Shown here one piece after another: positions 7,763 to 14,398 of a DNA stretch of 64,000 bases. Within the stretch, counting starts at the first letter, position 1; every line of letters begins with the position of its first letter. The DNA is from Haloarcula mannanilytica. GTDB lineage: Archaea > Halobacteriota > Halobacteria > Halobacteriales > Haloarculaceae. Position numbers and translations under genes: made by a program. The notes under the pieces are model-generated. The model ran no database searches and was not told the DNA's origin. It saw only the letters and a list, made by a program, of their open reading frames with translations. Where the stretch lies: assembly GCF_005406125.1 (NCBI RefSeq), contig NZ_BIXZ01000008.1, positions 62,001 through 126,000 on the forward strand, given 5' to 3'.

Positions 7763-8050
7763 ATGGCAACCGACACTGTCACGCTGACTATCGACGACGG
7801 CGAGGAGAGCGACGAACTCACAGTCCCGAGCGAACTCGTAGATATTCTCCGGGAGTCACCCGAGGAGACGGACGCCCAGGTCGTCGGCGACATCGCGATG
7901 TTCGGCATGACCCAGCGGATTCACAGTGCCGTCCACCACGCCCAGGGCGAGCCCGACGAAGAGATCGTCGCACTCGAAGAAGAGACGAGCGAACTGTTCG
8001 AGGAACGATTCGGGCAGTCCTTCGCCGAACTGACCGGCCACGACCACTAA
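7763..8050 (+). CDS. Conserved haloarchaeal acidic protein (95 aa)
   Basis: A short acidic protein with no membrane segment or known motif. The N-terminal beta part (TDTVTLTIDDGE) is followed by helices (VPSELVDILRESPEE; MTQRIHSAVHHAQGE; ELFEERFGQSFAELTGHDH). It is transcribed like trxB, 65 nt downstream, and may be cotranscribed. It has the look of a conserved haloarchaeal family, but I do not recognise a function. Confidence 0.75.
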   Translation: MATDTVTLTIDDGEESDELTVPSELVDILRESPEETDAQVVGDIAMFGMTQRIHSAVHHAQGEPDEEIVALEEETSELFEERFGQSFAELTGHDH

Positions 8051-8065
8051 TTCTGCCGGCCAGTT

Positions 8066-8725
8066 CTAGAGCTCCCAGTGAAGCAAGACGCCGTCGTCGA
8101 GCTGTTCGACGCCGGCCAGCTCCGGCTCCGGGAAGTCCTCGATGAAGCCGTCGCCGTCGGCCAGCGTCGGCGCGTCCCGACCGCCGATGACCTTCGGGCC
8201 GATGTAGACGAACAGTTCGTCGACCAGCGCCTCCGCTAGCAGGCCGAAGATGAGCTCGCCGCCGCCTTCGACCATGAGCTGGTCGATACCGTCGCCCTCC
8301 AGTTTTGCGAGTGTGGTCGTGAGGTCGACCCGGTCCTGTCCGGCGGCGATGACGTACGCGCCGGCGTCTTCCATCTCCTCGATGAAATCCGGCGGTGCGG
8401 CTTCGCTGACGAGGAGGTAGGTCTGGGCGCGGTCGTCCAGTACTGTGGCGTCCGGTGGTGTGCGGATGCGGGAGTCGGCCACGACGCGCGCTGGGTTTTC
8501 CGGGTCGCCGCGGTCCGTCCGGGCGGCGCGGCGGTCGGCGTCGTCGACGGTCAGCGAGGGGTCGTCGGCGAGAATCGTACCGACGCCGACCATCACGGCG
8601 TCGCTATCGGCGCGGAGCTGGTCGACGCGGTCGAAGTCGTCCGGGCCGGAGATAGCGATCTGTTCGCGGCGGCGCGAGGAGAGCTTCCCGTCGACACTCA
8701 TGGCGGCGTTGACGACGACGTGCAT
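8066..8725 (-). CDS. 2,5-diamino-6-(ribosylamino)pyrimidinone 5'-phosphate reductase
   Basis: A 219-residue RibD C-terminal/dihydrofolate reductase-fold protein, the archaeal riboflavin and F420-related enzyme that reduces the ribosyl side chain of the pyrimidine intermediate with NAD(P)H. Signature segments are NAAMSVDGKLSS near the N-terminus, DAVMVGVGTILADDPSL, ARVVADSRIRTP, and LMVEGGGELIFGLL, ending with FVYIGPKVIGGRDAPTLADG. Length fits archaeal RibD2/ArfC. I use ATG 8725 rather than the upstream GTG. Its neighbour upstream on this strand is an unassigned 152-residue gene. Confidence 0.92.
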   Translation of the reverse strand: MHVVVNAAMSVDGKLSSRRREQIAISGPDDFDRVDQLRADSDAVMVGVGTILADDPSLTVDDADRRAARTDRGDPENPARVVADSRIRTPPDATVLDDRAQTYLLVSEAAPPDFIEEMEDAGAYVIAAGQDRVDLTTTLAKLEGDGIDQLMVEGGGELIFGLLAEALVDELFVYIGPKVIGGRDAPTLADGDGFIEDFPEPELAGVEQLDDGVLLHWEL

Positions 8726-8769
8726 ACTCGTTCGTGCCACTGGCCGGCCAAACGGTTTGCGGGTTACGA

Positions 8770-9228
8770 TCAGGAGGAGGTGGTCTCAGGCTGCTTCGAG
8801 AGCTTCCGAACGTCGAGTTTCTTGACGGTGCCGTCGGCAGTTTTCAGCTTCAGCACCGTCTTTTTCAGTACCAGCTCGTCCACGTCGAGCGTCGTCTCCG
8901 TGCTCCAGCCCCGGAGTCTGACCATCCCTTCCTCGTCGATTTCGAGGAACGTGCGGGGCTTGCGCTGAGAGCCCATCGTCCACTCCTCGTCGCCGACGGA
9001 GAGTTCCTGTCCGCCGGTTTTCGACCAGCGGAACACGCAGGCGAACTGCTCGCGGGGTTCGTCCCCGCGGTCGTGGTCGACGCGGGTCAACTGCTCGAAG
9101 TCGACGCCGAAATGAGCGGCCCACAGCTCCAGGTACTCGAAGTCGAACTTCTTCGTGCCGTCGTTGTTCCGGCCGCTCCGCCAGATGACGTGGGACTCCG
9201 ATGGCTTCGACCCGAACATGCTACCCAT
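8770..9228 (-). CDS. Uncharacterised protein (152 aa)
   Basis: An acidic, beta-rich soluble protein with many charged residues; segments include FDFEYLELWAAHFGVDFEQL, GDEEWTMGS and a C-terminal basic patch (LKTADGTVKKLDVRKLSK). There are no cysteine pairs or catalytic signatures. I do not recognise the family. A 39-codon ORF ends 2 nt before this start, and the only good TATA element lies before that small ORF, so both are probably on one mRNA. The riboflavin reductase gene follows 44 nt downstream. Confidence 0.65.
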   Translation of the reverse strand: MGSMFGSKPSESHVIWRSGRNNDGTKKFDFEYLELWAAHFGVDFEQLTRVDHDRGDEPREQFACVFRWSKTGGQELSVGDEEWTMGSQRKPRTFLEIDEEGMVRLRGWSTETTLDVDELVLKKTVLKLKTADGTVKKLDVRKLSKQPETTSS

Positions 9229-9230
9229 GT

Positions 9231-9350
9231 TCAGACCTCCGGGGTATTGGTTGAATTATTTCTCTTGACATTCTCAATCCCGATCAGTCGAATAGCTCTA
9301 ATACCAGTCGTAATAGCCGCTCGAAACAGTCCAACACAGTCAGCGCTCAT
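9231..9350 (-). CDS. Candidate leaderless small ORF (39 aa) upstream of the 152-aa gene
   Basis: A 39-codon frame from ATG 9350 to TGA 9231-9233. A TATA box (CTTATTTATG, 9371-9380) is centred 25 nt upstream, the spacing of a leaderless transcript. The peptide has an amphipathic or hydrophobic middle (GLFRAAITTGIRAIRLIGIE) and a polar tail. Third positions are only about 45 percent G or C, unlike neighbouring genes, so it may be a leader ORF or recently acquired DNA rather than a conserved protein. It stops 2 nt before the next start, compatible with translational coupling. Confidence 0.4.
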   Translation of the reverse strand: MSADCVGLFRAAITTGIRAIRLIGIENVKRNNSTNTPEV

Positions 9351-9370
9351 ATCCTGAGAGATTACAGTAT

Positions 9371-9380
9371 CATAAATAAG
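9371..9380 (-). promoter_or_regulatory. TATA box before the 39-aa ORF
   Basis: CTTATTTATG on the minus strand, centred 25 nt before ATG 9350. It probably drives the 39-codon ORF and the 152-aa gene. Confidence 0.55.
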
Positions 9381-9471
9381 AATTGTGGGCGATTTTACCC
9401 TGGTGTGAAGTACCGTGTCATGCGCGGCCGGCCGAAAACGCTTTTGAGTGCTCCCGCCGAACCGTCGGTCG

Positions 9472-10752
9472 ATGTCTCTCGAAGACCATGCCGAGGAGCT
9501 CGCCTCCGACCTCGGTGTTGACAAAGAGGAGGTCACACGCGACCTGGAGAACCTCGTAAACTACTCCGTCCCGATGGACGAGGCAAAGCAGAGCCTCAGA
9601 CGGAAGTACGGCGATGGCGGTTCCGGCGGCGATAGCACGCCGTCGAGCAAGGCCATCAGCGAGGTCTCGACCGACGACTCGAACGTGACGGTCACCGCCG
9701 TGGTACTCACGTCGGGCCGCCGGTCCATCCAGTACAACGGGGAACAACACGTCATCCGCGAGGGCGAACTCGCCGATGAGACGGGGAAGATATCCTACAC
9801 CGCCTGGGACGGCTTCTCGGGCGATCTCCAGCCCGGCCAGACCGTCCAGCTGGGCAACGCCGGCGTCCGCGAGTGGGACGGCAAGCCGGAGCTCAATCTG
9901 GGCGACAGCACCGACCCCGAGGTGGTCGACGAGACCCTCGACATCGACTACGAGGTCGGCGGCCACGCCGCGCTGCAGGACCTCGCGCCGGGCGACCGCG
10001 GCATCACCGTCGAGGTGCAAGTGTTGGAGTGCGAGCAGAAGGTCATCGACGGCCGCGACGGCGAGACGACGATTCTCAGCGGTGTTCTCGGCGACGAGAG
10101 TGGGCGGCTCCCCTTCACTGACTGGGAACCCCACGAGGAAATCAAGGAAGGAGCGTCCGCTCGCCTCGAAGAGACGTTCGTCCGGGAGTTCCGCGGCGCG
10201 CCCTCGGTGAACGTCTCGGAGTTTTCGACGGTGACCGCGCTGGACCGCACGGTCGAAGTCGCCGAAGACGCCCCTCGGATGTCAATCCGCGAAGCCGTCG
10301 AGAGTGGCGGCCTGTTCGACGTGGAACTGGCCGGCAACGTCATCGAGGTCCGGGACGGCTCCGGCCTCATCGAGCGCTGTCCGGAGTGTGGCCGCGTCAT
10401 CCAGAACGGCCAGTGTCGCTCCCACGGCGCCGTCGAGGGCGAGGACGACCTGCGGACGAAGGCCATTCTCGACGACGGTACGGACACCGTCACCGCGGTG
10501 CTCAACGACGAACTGACCGCCCGGGTGTACGGCGGTGACCTTGATGACGCCCGCGAGCACGCCCGCGACGCGATGGATAAAGAAGTGGTCGCCGAGCGCA
10601 TCAGCGAGCGCATCGTCGGCCGCGAGTACGTCATCCGCGGGTCGCTGTCGGTCGACGAGTACGGTGCGAACCTCACCGCCTCGACATTTACCGAGGCAGA
10701 CGACGACCCGGCGACGCGTGCCCGGACCCTGCTTCAGGAGGCGGACACATGA
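9472..10752 (+). CDS. rpa: Replication protein A (single-stranded DNA-binding protein)
   Basis: A 426-residue RPA with several OB folds. OB fold 1 spans about residues 60-165 (NVTVTAVVLTSGRRSIQYNG onward), OB fold 2 about 175-270, and a third about 285-410, interrupted by a zinc finger (CPECGRVIQNGQCRSH). It binds and protects single-stranded DNA in replication and repair. The start at 9472 is supported by a TATA-like element (cgcttttgag, about 9439-9448) about 28 nt upstream. It heads a three-gene operon with an RPA-associated protein (ATGA overlap) and a phosphoesterase, as in other haloarchaea. Confidence 0.94.
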   Translation: MSLEDHAEELASDLGVDKEEVTRDLENLVNYSVPMDEAKQSLRRKYGDGGSGGDSTPSSKAISEVSTDDSNVTVTAVVLTSGRRSIQYNGEQHVIREGELADETGKISYTAWDGFSGDLQPGQTVQLGNAGVREWDGKPELNLGDSTDPEVVDETLDIDYEVGGHAALQDLAPGDRGITVEVQVLECEQKVIDGRDGETTILSGVLGDESGRLPFTDWEPHEEIKEGASARLEETFVREFRGAPSVNVSEFSTVTALDRTVEVAEDAPRMSIREAVESGGLFDVELAGNVIEVRDGSGLIERCPECGRVIQNGQCRSHGAVEGEDDLRTKAILDDGTDTVTAVLNDELTARVYGGDLDDAREHARDAMDKEVVAERISERIVGREYVIRGSLSVDEYGANLTASTFTEADDDPATRARTLLQEADT

Positions 10753-12533
10753 GCGAATCCGGAGACAGCGGCCCCGGCCGCCGGGAAGTTGCCCATCGTC
10801 TGTTCGCCGCGGAGTTCGACGACGCCGACTTCTCCTATTCCGAATCCGACGAGGAGCGCGCCCCGAACTACGTCGTCACGCCGACCGGCGCGCGGGTCAA
10901 CCGCCTGTTCCTCGTCGGCGTCCTCACCGAACTCGAACAGGTCAACGACGACGTGTTGCGCGCCCGCGTCGTGGACCCGACCGGCCCGTTTGTAATCTAT
11001 GCCGGCCAGTACCAGCCCGACGAACTGGCCTTCCTCGAAGCCGCCGACCCGCCGATGTTTGTCGCCGTCACGGGCAAGGCCCGCACCTTCCAGCCCGACG
11101 ACAGCGACCGGGTGTTCACCTCGGTCCGGCCCGAGAGTATCAGCGAAGTCGACGCGGACACGCGGGACCGCTGGGTCGTCCAGGCGGCCGAACAGACCGT
11201 CTCGCGCATCGGCCGAATGGCAAGCGCGAAACAGGCCGGCCTGACGGGCGACGAGCTCAGACTGTCGCTGCTCGATCAGGGCATCGACGAGAGCGCAGCG
11301 GCCGGCATCACGCTCGCACTGGACCACTACGGCACGACCGGCGACTATCTCGACGCACTGCGCACGACGGCGCTCGACGCCGCTCGTGTCGTCGCCGGTG
11401 ACACGGACGAAGCGACGGGGCTGTCGCTGTCACCGGACGACGGGTCCGACGACCCGATTCCGCTGCTTGCATCCCTCGACCTCGATACTGACGTTTCCAC
11501 ACCGGAGACAACCGGCGAAGACATCGACGCGGCGATAGATGACGAGTCCACGCCTGAAACGACAGCCGACGATGTGGAGATAGACGAGTCCAGCGGGATG
11601 GTCAGTAGCGAACCGGACGACAACGCAGCCGAAGCGGCGGACGCCGGTGCGCCCGCTGACGCCGCCGACGCCGAGCCGGCCCCTGGATCATCGGGCGCGC
11701 CGGCCGGCGACGAAGCGCTGGATCCCGACGCCGAGGCGGCCACGAGCGACGCCCCGGCAGAGACGCCGGAAACCGCGACCGACGCCGGAGCCGACGAGAC
11801 GACCGCCGGCGAGTCCGCGGGCGAGGACGCCCCCTCGACGCCCGCTCCGGGCGAGTCCGTGGACGAATCTCCGGCAACGAGCGAGCCGGCGACCGCAGAT
11901 GAGACGGTACCAGACGAGCCGGAATCGTCGTCAGAACCCGAATCGGACGACGACCTCGGCGAATTCGACCCCGAGTTCGAACTGGACGAGGACGAACGCG
12001 AGGAAATCGAGCAGGAGTACGGCACTGACTTCCAGACAGGGACGGAGGTCGAGGAACCGGGCGAAGCCGGCATCGAGACGCCGGACCCGGAGGAGGTGGC
12101 CGACGCGGCAGATGCAGGTGCGCCCGCTGACGCCGCCGACGCCGAGCCGGCCCAGGAGTCACCAGGGGCTCCGGCCGGCGACGAGTCACCGGAGCCGGAC
12201 GCCGATGCGGCCACGAGCGACGCGCCGGCAGAGACGCCGGAGACGGCAACAGAGGTTGGAGCCGACGAAACCACGGCCGGTGAATCCGCGGGCAGTGCCG
12301 ATGGGACGGCTGACGACGCTGCGGACTCGGCCGAGGACGTGGACCTCGAAGACGCCGTCATGGCGGTTATGGACGAACTCGACGACGGCAGCGGGGCCGA
12401 CCGCGAGGAGCTCTTGGCCGCGGTCGTCGACCGCTACGGGGCCGATGCCGATGCGGTAGACGACGCCATTCAAGACGCCCTGATGGGCGGTCGGTGTTAC
12501 GAACCCGACGACGGGAAGCTCACGCCGATATAG
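10749..12533 (+). CDS. RPA-associated OB-fold protein with long acidic repeat region
   Basis: This 594-residue protein begins with the RPA-associated OB-fold module (about 1-190: REVAHRLFAAEF; NYVVTPTGARVNRLFLVGVL; GPFVIYAGQYQP), which works with RPA. Residues about 210-530 are low-complexity acidic sequence rich in Ala, Asp, Glu, Ser, Thr and Pro, including two close copies of a block of about 62 residues. The last 65 residues form a folded helical domain (AVMAVMDELDDGSGADREEL... DAIQDALMGG) like that of other haloarchaeal family members. The ATG overlaps the rpa stop. Family members are usually shorter; the insert accounts for the excess. Confidence 0.9.
   Translation: MSESGDSGPGRREVAHRLFAAEFDDADFSYSESDEERAPNYVVTPTGARVNRLFLVGVLTELEQVNDDVLRARVVDPTGPFVIYAGQYQPDELAFLEAADPPMFVAVTGKARTFQPDDSDRVFTSVRPESISEVDADTRDRWVVQAAEQTVSRIGRMASAKQAGLTGDELRLSLLDQGIDESAAAGITLALDHYGTTGDYLDALRTTALDAARVVAGDTDEATGLSLSPDDGSDDPIPLLASLDLDTDVSTPETTGEDIDAAIDDESTPETTADDVEIDESSGMVSSEPDDNAAEAADAGAPADAADAEPAPGSSGAPAGDEALDPDAEAATSDAPAETPETATDAGADETTAGESAGEDAPSTPAPGESVDESPATSEPATADETVPDEPESSSEPESDDDLGEFDPEFELDEDEREEIEQEYGTDFQTGTEVEEPGEAGIETPDPEEVADAADAGAPADAADAEPAQESPGAPAGDESPEPDADAATSDAPAETPETATEVGADETTAGESAGSADGTADDAADSAEDVDLEDAVMAVMDELDDGSGADREELLAAVVDRYGADADAVDDAIQDALMGGRCYEPDDGKLTPI
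11637..11824 (+). repeat. Acidic repeat, copy 1
   Basis: Encodes the block beginning ADAGAPADAADAEPA and ending TTAGESAG. The second copy at 12108-12294 differs at a minority of positions. The two copies lie about 280 nt apart inside the RPA-associated protein gene and point to an internal duplication. Confidence 0.85.
12108..12294 (+). repeat. Acidic repeat, copy 2
   Basis: Second copy of the block at 11637-11824. It shares TSDAPAETPETAT and ADETTAGESAG and has small substitutions (for example PAPGSSGAP replaced by PAQESPGAP). Confidence 0.85.
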
Positions 12534-12605
12534 GACGGCGGGACCGGAGCGGAGCCGACGCCGTCACCGCGGTGCTTTTCTCGCCCCACAGCTAACGCAA
12601 TAGCG

Positions 12606-13355
12606 ATGCGTGTCGAACCGCTTCCCGGCGTTCCAGCGGCCACAGTTGATACTGACGGGGAGCGACTGCTGGCGGTGGCCGACTACCACGCCGGCATCGA
12701 GGCGGGGCTCAGATACGAGGGCGTCGAACTCCAGTCGGCCGCCGCGGACCGCCGGGAGCGATTGCTGGAGTGCCTAGAGCGCGCCCGTGCCGACCGGCTG
12801 GTGGTCATTGGTGACCTGGGTCACGCCATAGGCGACCCCTTCGAGGACGAGCGGGCGGAACTCGAAGCACTGTTCGACGCCCTCGACGTGCCCGTGACCC
12901 TGGTGAAGGGGAACCACGACAGCGACCTGGAGCCGGTCCTGGCCGACTTCGACGCCGATATCGAGGTGACGCCGGGACACGGGACCCGGATCGGCGCTGT
13001 CGGGTTCGCCCACGGCCACACCTGGCCCGCGCCGGACGTGCTCAACGCCGACGTTCTCTGTGTCGGCCACGAGCATCCGGTCGTCCGGCTGGAGGACAGC
13101 GTCGGCGGGACACAGAAGGAGCGGGCCTGGCTCCGCGGCGCGCTCGTGACCGACCCGTTCGTCGAACGGTTCGACCGGGCGGTCCAGGACTCGCCGGATA
13201 TCGTCGTCTTCCCGGCCTTTAACGACCGCTCCGGGGGAACCTGGGTCAACGTCGATGGTCAGGCGTTCCTGGCCCCGTTCCTGCCCGAGGGGATGGTAGA
13301 TGTTGAGGCGTTCCTGCTCGATGGCACGCGGTTGGGAGCCTACCAGCAGGTCTGA
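12606..13355 (+). CDS. Metallophosphoesterase of the RPA operon
   Basis: A 249-residue calcineurin-like phosphoesterase. Metal-binding motifs are LLAVADYHAGIEAG (DxH), VVIGDLGHA (GDxxH-like), VKGNHDSD (GNHD) and FAHGHTW plus VGHEHP (GHxH). This family is the third gene of the haloarchaeal RPA operon and is needed with RPA for DNA repair in relatives (established for Haloferax). It lies 72 nt after the RPA-associated gene on the same strand. Substrate is unknown. It converges on the fbp gene. Confidence 0.9.
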   Translation: MRVEPLPGVPAATVDTDGERLLAVADYHAGIEAGLRYEGVELQSAAADRRERLLECLERARADRLVVIGDLGHAIGDPFEDERAELEALFDALDVPVTLVKGNHDSDLEPVLADFDADIEVTPGHGTRIGAVGFAHGHTWPAPDVLNADVLCVGHEHPVVRLEDSVGGTQKERAWLRGALVTDPFVERFDRAVQDSPDIVVFPAFNDRSGGTWVNVDGQAFLAPFLPEGMVDVEAFLLDGTRLGAYQQV

Positions 13356-13374
13356 TCCGGGCATCTATTCCCGC

Positions 13375-14223
13375 TTACGCTTCCGACAGCGCCGTTTCGA
13401 GTTTATCTATCAGTTCGCTGTTGCCGAGGAAGGTTGGCGTGCGGTCGTGGATGCCGTCGGGTTCGACATCGAGCAAGGACTGCGAGCCGTCGCTGGAGGC
13501 CCCGCCGGCCGCTTCCACGAGGTACGCGAGCGGCGCTGATTCGAAGTGAACCCGGAGTTTGCCGTCGGGATAGGCCGTCGTCGCTGGATAACCGAACAGC
13601 CCGCCGTATTCGAGTACCTGCGCCAGGTCGGCGACGGTCGCCCCGCCGTAGCGGAGCTTCAGGTCCTGCTCGAACGATTGCGCGATGTCGTTGAACGCGT
13701 CGCTGCGTTCGCCGGTCTTGCCCGCTAAGCCGACCACCGTCGCTTCGTCGGGCAGGACGAACTGGCCCCAGCGCTCGCTGTGGCCGTCACGGAGGAGGTA
13801 CTCCTGGACGACATCGCGGTCGGCGCGGGCGATTGTCAGCGTCGTGTACGGCCCGTACAGGACCATCACCGACGCGACCATCTCGCGCCCCGGGGCCGGC
13901 AGTTCGGCGTCGTAGATGCCGATTATCGTCCCGACGGAGTTGTTCGAGGCGAGATTCGAAGACCCGTCGAGCGGGTCGATAGCGACGCTGTAGCCCTCGC
14001 CGCAGTCAACAATGTCAGTGCGTTCCTCGCTCGCGTACGCACCCACGCCGTCAATGTGGGCCAGCGCATCGAAAAACAGGTCATCCGCCCACACGTCCCC
14101 GCCGACCTGCTGCTCGCCGCTCGGGTTCTCACCGGCCGATCTGTTGGCGTAGTTCGCCAGGTTGCCGCTGACGTAATGGGCCGTATCCTTGACCGCCCGT
14201 TCGATTTCATCGAGCGTGTTCAC
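13375..14223 (-). CDS. fbp: Fructose-1,6-bisphosphatase class I
   Basis: A 282-residue gluconeogenic enzyme. The metal-binding signature [10 protein letters not shown] is present, together with the acidic motif before it ([13 protein letters not shown]) and the C-terminal [15 protein letters not shown] expected of the type I family. It starts with GTG 14223: an in-frame TGA lies just upstream, so no longer start is available. The best TATA element (14287-14294) sits 29 nt before a separate 13-codon ORF that overlaps this GTG, so translation may be coupled. Convergent with the phosphoesterase gene. Confidence 0.93.
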   Translation of the reverse strand: MNTLDEIERAVKDTAHYVSGNLANYANRSAGENPSGEQQVGGDVWADDLFFDALAHIDGVGAYASEERTDIVDCGEGYSVAIDPLDGSSNLASNNSVGTIIGIYDAELPAPGREMVASVMVLYGPYTTLTIARADRDVVQEYLLRDGHSERWGQFVLPDEATVVGLAGKTGERSDAFNDIAQSFEQDLKLRYGGATVADLAQVLEYGGLFGYPATTAYPDGKLRVHFESAPLAYLVEAAGGASSDGSQSLLDVEPDGIHDRTPTFLGNSELIDKLETALSEA

Positions 14224-14261
14224 AGGCCATCACCGGCCGAAGTGGCAGAGGCGTCCATCAT
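14220..14261 (-). CDS. Candidate 13-codon leader ORF overlapping fbp start
   Basis: A short frame [13 protein letters not shown] from ATG 14261 whose TGA overlaps the fbp start codon as GTGA. A TATA box (GCCTTATA on this strand, 14287-14294) is centred about 29 nt before its ATG, where transcription would start at or near the ATG. It is too short to judge as a protein and is more likely a coupling or leader ORF. Alternatively it is chance and fbp has a 38-nt leader. Confidence 0.3.
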   Translation of the reverse strand: MMDASATSAGDGL

Positions 14262-14398
14262 GGTTCCGCATATCTCCGGGCAACGGTATAAGGCTGTACC
14301 CGCCGCTCTCCCACACCGCCCACAGTGTCGGTTACCGACGGTGTGCGAGAAGGGGTGACACAACGTGTTTAACCCGGTGTAGTCGCTAGAAAGGGGCG

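Noticed and set aside
14312-14347. Inverted repeat CACACCG/CGGTGTG with an inner GTCGG-TTA-CCGAC hairpin between fbp and lhr
   Set aside because: It may be regulatory, but it is not aligned with a recognisable promoter of either gene and GC-rich palindromes of this size are common here.
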